Shown one piece after another: positions 11,501 to 23,500 of a stretch of DNA of 64,000 nt (position 1 is its first letter; each line of letters starts with the position of its first letter). Below the pieces are notes generated by a model. The model saw only the letters and a program-made list of their open reading frames with translations. It had not been told where the DNA came from and searched no databases. The stretch is from Pyrocephalus nanus (lineage: Eukaryota > Chordata > Aves > Passeriformes > Tyrannidae): contig CM076259.1 of the NCBI GenBank assembly GCA_038380795.1, positions 22,116,977-22,180,976 on the forward strand, read 5' to 3'. Both the position numbers and the translations under genes were made by a program.

Positions 11501-14500
11501 TGTTCCCATGCTGTTTTTAGCTTTCCCACTTGTTCACCTTTTCTTTAGGACGCTGCATGTCTTTGAGGAGGCTGGGCAGGGGCTTATTTTGTGACCACCT
11601 GTCACCTTCTCTTCTCTCCCTACAGACAATTACCTTATTATGCCATCTGGGAACCTTCAGATTGTCAATGCCAGCCAAGAGGATGAGGGGACTTATAAAT
11701 GTGCTGCCTACAACCCTGTGACACAGGAGGTGAAAACTTCGGTCTCCAGTGAGAGGCTTCGTGTGAGACGTAAGCCACTCTCCCTTCACTGCACATCTCC
11801 ATAGTACTTCCAGCTCTGGCAGCATGTACCAGTGCTAACACAGCTGTTTTTCTGTGTGAACCAATGTTATCAGTTCCTGTGAAAATGCCCTTCTGGCAGC
11901 AGAAGGCCGCAAGGTCTTCTCCTGGAGTATGTGTGTTCTGCCCTGGGATTGCCAAACTTCCTTAGGATTTGTTCTTGGTCATGGGCAAGCAAAGGCCCTT
12001 AGGCCTTTAGCAATGCTGCTTGCTGTGTGCATTCCCTTAAGCAATGTTCAGCTTGGCCGGTGTTGTCATTTATCTGCCCCAGCACAGGGAAACAGTGTAC
12101 TAGCCCTGACATTAATCCTACCTACCCACTGCACAGGGTGCTTTCCCACCCTGCACCTTCTTTCCCACCCACTTCCTTACTCCCTCTCTCTGCCCCAGGC
12201 TCTACAGCAGAGGCAGCCCGAATAATCTACCCTCCTGAAACTCAGACCATCATTGTCACCAAGGGCCAGAGCCTCATCCTGGAGTGTGTGGCCAGCGGGA
12301 TCCCCCCGCCGCGGGTCACCTGGGCCAAAGACGGCTCCGGTGTCTCGGCATACAACAAGACACGCTTCCTGCTCAGCAACCTCCTGATTGACCCCACGAG
12401 TGAGGAGGACTCGGGCACCTACAGCTGCACGGCTGACAATGGGGTTGGGGAGGCCGGAGCTGCGTTCATCTTCTACAATGTGCAGGTGTTTGGTGAGTAG
12501 CCTGCTGTAGCCATTGTTTCAGGAAGGGCTTGGACTTTCTCCACTGCTTTTAGGGGAAAATACTAGCACTGATGTTCTTTTACTCTCCCTGGACAAACCA
12601 CAATGTAATGCAAACCCTTGCTTGTGGTTCCAGTTTCTAGGAGACCAGACAAATTCTTCCTTGAGGGTGGTAGTTCCTCCTTCATGGATTCCACCATGGG
12701 CTGGAGATGGGGGAACCTCCCTTCCTCTGCAGTAGCTCTTCTCTTGTCATTTGTGGCACTGTGTTTCTTCTAACACTTTCTAGTGGAGGACTGGCTGCTC
12801 TTTAGACATTTGACATTGGCATAGGGAAGGCATCAGAGTGTCTTGCTTTTTGTTCTGTTCTGTAGGGCAGCTCTTTGTGGGGTGGGAAATGTAAGGGATA
12901 CTACCTACACCTTATATATTTCTACCATGCATCTTGCCCTTTTCACAATCACTAGGGAGGCTAAGCCTCTTCTATGGATTGCATTTCATCTAGGTGCCCA
13001 TGTGTTGTGGCACAAGCACAGTCTTTGCAGAGTAGCATTTCAGCTCAGCAAAATGGGACTTGTAGGCGGCTATCATCTGAGAGAGGCAGATGGCTTTGGG
13101 CCACCTCTTTTTGTGGATTATGTAGATTTGGAAGGGGAGGTGCATTGAAGCAGACCAGTGTGCGCCTCCACAGAGGGAGTGGGACTTGAGGGTTTGAAGG
13201 TTTCATTACTTCTTCACTACTCTTCCCTCATCCTTGCCAGAGAGGAAAGTGCAAAGCCGTGACTGTGCCAAGCTCCCAGCCAAGTGGCACTCAGCAGTTG
13301 TGGTTTTTCCCTGCACAGAGCCCCCGGAGGTCACCATGGAGCTGTCCCAGCAGATCATTCCCTGGGGCCAGAGCGCCAAGTTCACCTGTGAGGTGCGAGG
13401 GAACCCCCAGCCCTCCGTCATGTGGCTGCGCAACGCTGTCCCCCTGTCTGCCAGCCACCGGCTCCGGCTGTCCCGCCGGGCACTGCGCCTGGTCAGCGTG
13501 GGGCCCGAGGACGACGGGATATACCAGTGCATGGCGGAGAACGAGGTCGGCAGCGCACAAGCCATGGTGCAGCTGCGGACAGCCCGGCCAGGTGAGTCCC
13601 TCTCTCCGAGCTTGTGACCATCCAGTCACAGAGCCTATCACACAGGGAAAGAGCAGGGCAGGGAACAGGAGAAGGAAGTCAGTGTGTAGCCTTCCCGCTT
13701 GCATTTGATCTGCCTTGCTCTTCCCTTCTTTTTAACCTATGCTTCGACTACTATTTTGTCTGGGATCTCTGTATCTCGCTTTGGGAACAGATGACAGCAG
13801 AGCAGTTTTGCTTCTAAGGGCAGGACCATGTTTGCATATTTGAGTGATTTCTACGTGAGAGAGATAAAACATTCTGGGTGTAGTGCCTTGCCCCTTGGCT
13901 TAGCTCTGCCTCTGAGCTTGGGCACGATGTGGGTGGATTCACCTGGGGTAAGAGAGAGACCACTTGATTCCTTGGACCATGTTGAACTTCTCCAGGGTAA
14001 GAGGGGCTTCAAAGAGGGAGGAAGCCCCATGAGGCCAAGGCCTGTTCTCAGAGAGGCCCCAGCTAGATGTGTTGGGTTTAGAGCAGGGGAAGGAGAGATT
14101 GTTGCCAACACCTTTTTCAATGGCACTGCGGGCAGCATTGCACAAGGGTCTCATAGCTCTGCCATCACTACAGACTGGGATGGACATTTACCCTGCCTTG
14201 GCACCTTATCTTTCAGGAACTTCACTCAACCCTGGGCGAGATGCGCAGCTGGGCTCAGCTCAGCCTCCAACACCACCTTCCAGGGAAAGTGCCTTAAAGC
14301 TGCCCCTGGATAAAACTGGTCTGCCAAAGCTTGCGACAACTCCGCTGGCAGTGTCTCCACAGTGTGCAGCCAACAGGGAGCTGGTGGCTCCAGCCGAGGC
14401 CCCCATCATCCTCAGTTCTCCCCGGACATCCAAGACGGACAGCTACGACCTGGTGTGGAGACCTCGTCCTGACAGCAGAGCCCCCATCCTCTATTACGTG

Positions 14501-17500
14501 GTGAAGCATCGCAAGGTATCGCTGTTTTGCCCTGCTCCCATCTCTCCTCTGCGCCGTTCCACGGCTGGGCTGGTGGCCTCACCACGCGTTTTCACACCTC
14601 GTGAGCAGGTGTGTTGGGGCAGGGGCACCCACTGCTCACTGGTGGCACTGGTTGGTGGGACCTCCTGAGCTGCAGCCTCAGCCTGGTGAGGTGTGACAAG
14701 TACAGGCTGCAAGAGGAGGTTTGCTGAGCTGTCCAGGAAGAGCCCATAGCAGTGGCCGTCTGCCTCAGTATGCAGAAGGCATATGCACATATATGTGTTT
14801 CCAGTAGCTTCCACTTAAAAAAGTTGTGTGCTTGCACAAGTAGGAATTCCTGAGGGCAGACTGCGCATGATTTGCTCTGGAATGCTTTTGTCTTGGTGAA
14901 AGCCACAGGGACACCTCTGCCTCGAAAGGCTTGGGCTGCAGGACACTGAGCAGCAGCTGCATGTACCTCCGAAGTGCCCATGCTCACTGCGTGTGATGAG
15001 CCAGCAGAGAGCCCTCACAACTGTGCTAAATCCTCTGGGAAGGTCCTTAACCACCAGTTTTGTTCTGGAAGTTGAAAAGCAGTGCAATGTTGAGTATGTC
15101 TCTGGCCAGTGGCACGTGGTGCAGTGCCTGGTCCTGCTTGAGTCCAAGGGCTCTCGCCCTCTGTGGTGCTTCTCAGCACCAGGGGAACACTGCAGGCAGA
15201 GCTGTAGCCCAGCAGTTCCTTTAAATAGCAAAGTATTGTTGATGGAGATATTCTGCATTTGAGATGTCAGGTATTGCTTTCCATTTTGCTGGGGTTAAGT
15301 GGAAGAAAGTGGAAGAAAGGCTTAAATTGATCTGTTTGCTGCTTGTCTTTTTGGGTAGTCAGGGAGTTGCAGTAGAGAGGCAGGTTTTGCCTCAAACCCC
15401 AAAGGGTTTGAGTATATTCCAAAAACATGCCAGATTGCGTGTTTTGGATTCCCAGCCACTGCAAGGGACTGTTTTCAAGTACGTGTCAATATATGTATCT
15501 GTTTTCCTGGAATTGTTTGATTTTTGTAAAAACATATTGTAGGCTGTTATAATCCTTGGTTTCTTTCTAAACAAAACTTAAGCTGAAGATTTCAGCTAAC
15601 TGTCTCTTTAAAGAGCCCTTTAAAACAAAGGCAGAAGATGCCAACACAAGAACACAATAGGGCAAGCTTCAATAAAACACAAAGATGCCAAAAGCCTCAC
15701 CAGACTATTGGCTCTGGTTGTCTGCCAAGAAGAGATTTGTTCCCCAATGGTGTATCACATAACTACCAATTCTGCATGTGATCTTAACTTACAGGCGTGG
15801 AGTTTGTCCATATTTGATTTGTTTTTCAGCGCTTCACCTGGAAGGGGCCGTAGGGCAGTGGAGGTCACCATGGGTCACTGCAGTTTGCAGTAATATGTTT
15901 TCAGTGTAGTCCAAATTCTCAGCTGGAGACTCTTTCTTGGCATGCTTAAGGATTGTGTGGAAAGGAATTAGTCCCAATAACCCTTAAACTTGTTTAGAAA
16001 GAGTCTTTCCATCTGAGATCCTTAGGATAGGGTTATATAATGATCTGGTTTTGACATTTCTGACTGGAAAAGCATGTGTGCGGAGAGGGAAGAAATCAAT
16101 TCAACAACAAAAGAAAAGGCTCTTTGTGTAAAAGATGGCTGAACCGAAAGTTAAACCTACAGACAGGAGACTTACATTCGTACTGGGCAAGAGTCTGCTT
16201 CTTCTCTGGAAAATATCTATGGATGTCTCTTTTTTCTCCCTGTTCTTGCACTGTCCCTAAATTCTCAGCAGCTTGCAAGCAGTCAGATGCCACACAGCCC
16301 TTGTTTTTGTTTCAATATTAGCAGCCTTTAGGGCTTCCCTCCCTGGCCCCACAACTTCGCGGGTTCAGGAATAAAAATAAAACGAGGCAGGCATTAATCA
16401 GTCAGTGTCAAACGCTTGGAGAAGATGAATGATACAGCAGAGTCTTGGCATTTCCGTTTTGTTGCGTTGCCTGCATTACTAATGCTCCTTTCGGCACCGG
16501 GTCACTTCAGTGTCCTGCCTATTTGCCTGCAAAAATATTATCCTTGCAGCCAGGAAGAAGGAGGAAGGTCCCACCTTCCCTCCCCCTCCGCATGGGGCAT
16601 CAGGGCATCACTGAAAAACAAACTCTGTTTCCAAGCCTTTCTCGGGGCCGTGGCCATGCACGGTCTCTTCCCTGCAGAAACCTGGGCTCCAGCATTACGG
16701 TTCTTCATTTCAGCCTGAGAGTGCCAGTGGTGAGGCTGGATAAAATTAGATAAAAAGCCATGGGTCAAATGATTGAGATCCGGATGACCAAAGTTGAGTC
16801 TCTGGGCGCCTCATGCTGTGGAAATGGCCAGTGTCTAAATGAGCAGCTCAGCAGCTGGGCTGCAGGAAAAATTTGGCTCCTAAAGCAGCTCAGTCCTCTG
16901 GCTAATGCTGCTTTTTGTGGGGCATGCCTGCTCCAGGGCTTTACACCCATTGAGGGGCTGTGGTATCAGAGGGGTGGTGTCACAGCAGACAGAACAGGGC
17001 TGAGTGAACCTCTGGGGTCAAGACAACACCCTGGTGCTTGGGTGACTTTTCCCACATACACCTGAACCCCTCGGCTTTTCAAAATCAGGCTGGAAACATC
17101 TCCCTCCATTGCAGACAGGAAACTGGCCTCCAGACAGGGGAGGTAGCCCCTGGCTGGTACACAGCCTGTTGTGAAAGTTTCTGAGCTCAGTGCCTACGAG
17201 AAGCCCGACCTGCCCCCAGCTTTGAAATGCCTGTGTTGGTCTCTCAGCAGGTCACCAATGCCTCGGACAGCTGGGCAGTGAAGGATGTGCCAGCCTCGCA
17301 GCACCGCCTGACCCTCTCCAGGCTGGACCCTGGGAGCCTCTACGAGGTGGAGATGGCTGCTCACAACTGTGCTGGAGAGGGACAGACGGCCATGGTGACC
17401 TTCCGGACTGGTAAAGATCAAACCTTTCCCTGGGTGTTTTGCTCTGAGTCAGGAGAGGGCCCCTCGGAGACACCCTGTCCCAGCCCTGAGGCACAGGCAC

Positions 17501-20500
17501 CAGGCTTAGGACAAAAGGGCTGTTTCTGCTTTGGAAATCCATCTGCCCTCAGCTTAGAGTGACTGTCAGAGCAAAAGTGGAAGGGAGGATGGGGAAAATC
17601 AGGTCTTCCCCTCTGTATGGGTTGAAACAAGTCCCTTCCTCCCTTCATGTCTCAGTTGAACACCTGCAGAACTGTAGAAAATTGGTGTAGCAGGGATGTC
17701 AAGAGGTTTAATCCATCCTCTGGCTGGAGACACCATCAGCCTATGGGGATTGTTCCCAAAAGGTGTTCGTCTAATCTGTCTTTAAAAGCTTCTCCTTTGC
17801 TAAAGGAAACTTCCAGCTTTCCAATACAGTATGCTGGGTGCTGCGCTGTCTTTGCCACTGAAAGGATATTCCAAATGTCCACACTAAGTTCCTCTCTCCT
17901 GGCTGTTTATCTTGTCTCCAGCACATGTGGGGAATGACATTCCCTTTGTAGCAACCTTCCCCGTGGTGGTGGGCTTGCTCACATCTCCCCTGAGGCCCCC
18001 ATCTTGTGCTAATTACTACCTTCTCAAGGCAGAAATCTAGCAACATTTCAAGAAAACCAATTAAAAGTTGTAGAAAATTAAATATGAGGGAGACTTTAGC
18101 TTTAGTTCCTGCCTGCAAGCTGAGTGCTTTGAACCTCTAGGGTGTCTATGGAGTCCATAAAGTACTTATCTCTGCATCCTGGCTGGGAATATTTTCTTTC
18201 CTTATCATGTCAAAAATTAACTCTGAGCTGCAGCTCCGTGTCAGTGATGCCACCTCTCCCTTCTGCACAGGTCGGCGCCCAAAACCAGAGATTGTTGCCA
18301 GCAAAGAGCAACAAATCCAGAGGGATGACCCAGGCACGAGCACTCAGAGCAGTAACCAGTCTGACAACAGCCGTCTGTCCCGTAAGGCCCTCCCGGAATG
18401 GGGCAAGGAGGGAGGGTGAGGGGTGCTGGATCTCTTGTGGGTGGCAGTGGCCAGGCCATGTGGAGTTGAAGTCTGCACTGAGTAAATCAAGACTGTGCAA
18501 TGCTGAATGGGTGGTTTCTACCTCCTGACAAGGAGAGGTCCTTCCTGGACACCCCTGCTACTGCCCTTGGCAGACTGTCTTAGGAGAGCAGGGAGATCCT
18601 ACTGCCTGGCCCCACCTTTGATGCAAGGACTTGTCAGAAACTCTCTGTCACTTGCTGAGTTTCAAGTGGAGGGTTCAGAAAGCCTTGCCATGAAGTCTGT
18701 GAATGTGCAGGGCACAGGAACAACAAACTGCAATGCACTGGTGGGTGCTGGGGGAGTGTGAAGGAGGAAAGGAGACCAAGTCCCTGCATGTGGTGGCATT
18801 CTCCCCTCAGTCAAGGCCTGCCAAGGGGCAGTAAGTGCCCATTTAGGGGTGCAGGGTGCTCCCTTTGGATATTTTGCTGCACTAGAGAAACATCAGATCC
18901 CTACTGGTTACTCAAGTTTATTGTTTCCCACCTTGTGTCTGCCATTACTATTGCCACTATAATGTCTGTGAAGTTCTCTCCCTCAGTCTGTATCTTTTCT
19001 GTGAAGTCCCATCCTTCAGCCTCCTCCACAAGCAGTCATGTATTGCCTTTTCTTTCATGTTCACAGATTCATTCATCTCCTTCTCTCCCATCTTTTGATG
19101 GTTTTCCCATCAAATTGTATTTCCCCAATTTAGAACTTTTCCATATTTCCTCCTCAGCTGTTTCTTCTCAATCTCTCTTGTTTTCATCTCCTACACTTCT
19201 TTGTCCCCAGTGTCCGTCTCCCCCTGCTCACAGCCAGGCTTTTTGCTCCATCTCCAGCATCCACACGTCTCACTTCTCTCCCTCCCATGATGGGTGCACA
19301 CACTTCAAACCTTGTCTCATCCTACTTAAGCTGGGAGTGGGAAAGGAGCAAGATGCCAGCAGGAGTAAAAGATGTTTGCAGGCACAAACTGAAAGGAGTG
19401 AGGATTTGGGGGTGCCAGCTCTAATGAAGAGATGGAGGGAAGAGAGCATTCAGGATTTAAAGAGCATGTGGGTGGGTACAGTGCAGGTCATCCTTCACCC
19501 ACATACCTCTGAGCTACAGGATCCCCCAGACAGGGCAAGAAGAATATGTTTCATGGCCTTCTGTGCCTTTTGCAGCTCCAGAGGCACCAGACCGTCCAAC
19601 CATCTCTATGGCATCAGAGACATCTGTGTATGTGACCTGGATCCCCCGTGGGAATGGCGGCTTCCCCATCCAGTCTTTCCGTGTGGAATACAAGAAATTG
19701 AAGAAGTTGGGAGACTGGGTCCTGGCCACCAGTGACATTCCTCCCTCTCGCCTCTCTGTAGAAATCCCAGGCCTGGAGAAAGGTAGGCAGGTGTTTTCCC
19801 TTCCCTGCTTCCTGGAGGTCTGCAGGAAGGCTGCACAGTCCCTGTAGGATGGTTATCCATCTGTCACATCATGCTAAGCCCCGGCATGTGTGAGCAGAAC
19901 AAAGCCTCCCCAGCTCCCCCCTTAGGTGCATGGGGAAAAAGCTGCAGATGCTTCTCCAATTTCTCCAGCTGCAAAGACCAGCGTAGGTCTGACCTCCCTC
20001 AGGGAGGCTTAAACATGCTTTTCTGCATTACAGGATATGGTTACTAAAGGCATTTGGTTTTGCCATTTACTAGACAGGACATAACTTTCCTTAGCCACAG
20101 GCAAGACAGATGGGCACACAATTCCCGTTGCACTTCACATGAGAAAAGATTTCATCACTGAGGTGGATAGCTGAAGAGGAGACATAACTACCCCAACTTA
20201 AAGACCAGTAAAAATTACTTAGGTTTTGAGCTTTTAACTGATCTTTATGTACTTAAGTCACATGGAGTAGAGAAAGAACACCTTTCCATACCTGCTTGCA
20301 GGTCAGGATATCCTTTTAGGCATCTCTTAACTGTCACACAAATCCAAAACTGCTCCCTGACCTTTAGACCATCCAGACAGCAATTGGGGAAGGCAAATAA
20401 AAACAGGCTCCATCAAGAACATGGCTGAAATGTGGCCATTCAGTGTTTATACCTCAGTCACAAACTCTCTGCAGGCTTTTTGCATTCTGGACAAGATGTA

Positions 20501-23500
20501 GCCCCTCCTCACAGACAGGCCTGTGCTGACAGTAGAAATCTCTGCAACTCTTTTATTTCCCATTTTCCCCCTAGGCACATCCTATAAATTCCGTGTCCGG
20601 GCACTGAACATCCTGGGAGAGAGTGAGCCCAGTGCAGCGTCTCGGCCATACGTGGTGTCTGGGTACAGCAACCGGGTCTACGAGCGCCCTGTGGCGGGGC
20701 CGTACATCACCTTCACAGATGCCATCAACGAGACCACCATCATGCTGAAGTGGATGGTAAGGTTTGTAGGGGCCAAGATCTCTGCATGTGCAGGAAGAAG
20801 GTGTGTGGGAGCTACTTGCCCAGCTTACACCTCTTCCAGGTTACCACAGTGGAGCCTGTCACCAGCAGAAATAGATCAGGGATCCAATAGCTGTCTCTAA
20901 CAAAGGAGGACTGGGTTTGGGCCCCATAGAAGGGCAAGAAGTCAGAGGGTCTAGGAAACTCTTGAATCCAACATTGTATACAGGAAGATTTCAGTGGGTA
21001 ACCTCAGGGTCTTGACCACTTTGATCAGCAAGCACAGTTCAGCAATACATTGGGTGGCTGCTTGCTCTCCTGGCCAAAGTCCTGGAATCCATTAGCACCT
21101 CTGTCTGTCCTAGTAGTTTCCAGTGGGTATGTCCTTCACTCTCACTTGCTGGAATGAGAGTCCTAGGACTTAGCAGTCCTAAGTTCTAAAAATCACTTAC
21201 AGCAGTCCATCCCAGAGGATTTTTCAGAGTGGGCACGATCTTTTGGATCACGAGCTCAGCTCCAAGTGTTTTCAACAGCTTAGAGCTCATTCAGAGGGAT
21301 GTGTTGCCCTCCTCTCTCCTAGTTGCTTCTAGCCGGAAATTGCTACAGGGCAGAATGGGCACTGCTGTTCATTTGAACACAAACAGTAGCTGATAAAATA
21401 CTGTGTGAAAGACAGCAAGAACATGTGCAGCTGGGACAGTATTGCCCTGTGTGTAAGGGAGTAAGAGAGGTGTCTTCAGAAACACAAGACTCCTGCGGTC
21501 ACCGGTTCATGGCAAGACATAGTTTATCTAGAAGCCGTGAGCCTACTGGAGTCAAGATGAAGGTGTGTTTGTTCATGCCCAGCTGAGTCACTGCTGTTGA
21601 GGAATTTTTTCTCTGAATCATTTGCTGTGGCTGCTGAGAGGGAGCAGAGCACTGGATGCTGGGGGTGACAGGCCCAGACTCATGGCTTGTCTGTTACCTG
21701 AGAGAAGCAAAGTGTGAGAGTATAAAATAGCACTGAGCTCTTGTAAAGAAACCCTTACTGTGCAACACAAAGAAGATCCCTCTCCTAGGTTTTCTTCCTG
21801 TCCCATCACACTTATCCAAACAGCTCCTCACCTAGAACAATATGGAGCACAGACATCTCTACTAATTTCTGCTCTCCCTCACGTTCTCTGCAGTATATCC
21901 CAGCCAGCAACAACAACACTCCCATTCATGGATTTTACATCTATTACCGCCCCACTGACAGTGACAATGACAGCGACTACAAGAAGGACGTGGTGGAAGG
22001 TAGGAGAAATTGAGAGACTGGTCCCAGGTGTTGGTTTCTTCTGGAAGATGACACAGCCAGAAGGAGCCCTGTGCACAAAAGGCGGCGGCTGTCTGGGCCT
22101 ACTCTTCCTAGCACTGCTGCAGAGCTGGGCCAGCTGTGTGTTCCCTGAGGAAGTTAACGGCACATGTGTTTGTTCCCTCCTCAGGAGATCGGTACTGGCA
22201 CTCCATCAGCCACCTGCAGCCAGAGACCTCGTATGACATTAAGATGCAATGCTTCAATGAGGGTGGTGAAAGCGAGTTCAGCAACGTGATGATCTGCGAA
22301 ACCAAAGGTAACCAGATTCACAGGGCAGCTCTGGGAGTGCAGCCTTGCTGCCTTCCCTGCCTGCAGCTGTCAGAGCACAGCACAGGAGGTGCCATCCCTG
22401 CCTGACTATATGTCATCCAAGCTCAGGCAAGGTGATGGAGGCAGCAGTGGGGAGAAGAGAAACATAGGGTCATTCATGCTGTTGATCAATATGTGTATGT
22501 ACCCACAGCAGTATTCATAGACCCTTTGTGCCGAGTCCATCACTGTCCCTCAGAGTTGTAGTTAGCTTTTGTTTTCCTAGATGGTGACTTGAACCAGGAC
22601 TAGTTTTCTCTTGCTGTGCCAAACTCCTGCACTGGGTTAGAAGCAGGTCTTCCAAGCAGCTGCACTGTTGTGATAGGAACAGCATTGAGCCCAAGTGTGT
22701 GTATTGGAGAAGCTGTTTTCATTTTTGCTTTTGCTTTAGCAGTCCACAAGCAGATCTGGCAAAGTTGTAAACGAAGCACAGAGGACTTTGTCAGTATTGC
22801 AGTGTGCATCAGCCTAGGAAATCCTGTCATCCAGGGGTGCTTCTTTAAAGCCACCGTAGCCTGCCCCCTCCACAGCAGCATAGAAATGCCTGGAATGGGC
22901 TGCTATTCCATCTGCCATGTCTGTGTCTAACGCTCACTCTCTCTTCCCTTTGCAGCTCGGAAGTCTCTTGGCCTGCCAGGTCGTCTTCCACCCTCCACGC
23001 TGCCGCCCCAGCAGCATCCCCCACTCAGTGGTGGGCACAGTGGCCTGGGGACAGGAGCCATGATGGCCCGTTCCAGTGACTTGCCATACTTGATTGTAGG
23101 CGTTGTGCTGGGCTCTATTGTACTCCTCATCGTGGCTTTCATCCCCTTTTGCCTTTGGAGAGCCTGGTCCAAGCAGAGTAAGGGTTCTTTCTTGACGGCT
23201 AATTTACAAGATATGCTTTGGCTGTGGATTAGATCTGACCCTATAGTAGGGTCAAACGCCCAAAATGTGAGGGCTGCACATTCTGGGAAGCACGGAAGGG
23301 GTGGGCAGAGGGCAAGTCTTGGATGCTCTGTGGAATCCCATAAAGACAAAGACCAGTTTGTCCCTTGTCCTGCTTACCTTTTTGAAAAGGAACCTCGGGG
23401 ACTAGGGGCAAAGGAGGACTCCACTGCCAATTGTGTAGGGCCCCTTTCCACCATTTGCCTCCAAGGGTGCCTGGGGTGCCAAAACAGCTTCCTGATAGGA

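Noticed and set aside
18758..19735. A 325-codon open frame on the + strand, the longest in the window
   Set aside because: It lies in BOC intron 9 and runs into exon 10 in the wrong frame. Its Ser/Pro/Cys-rich sequence reflects a C/T-rich tract, with no domain or conservation signal.
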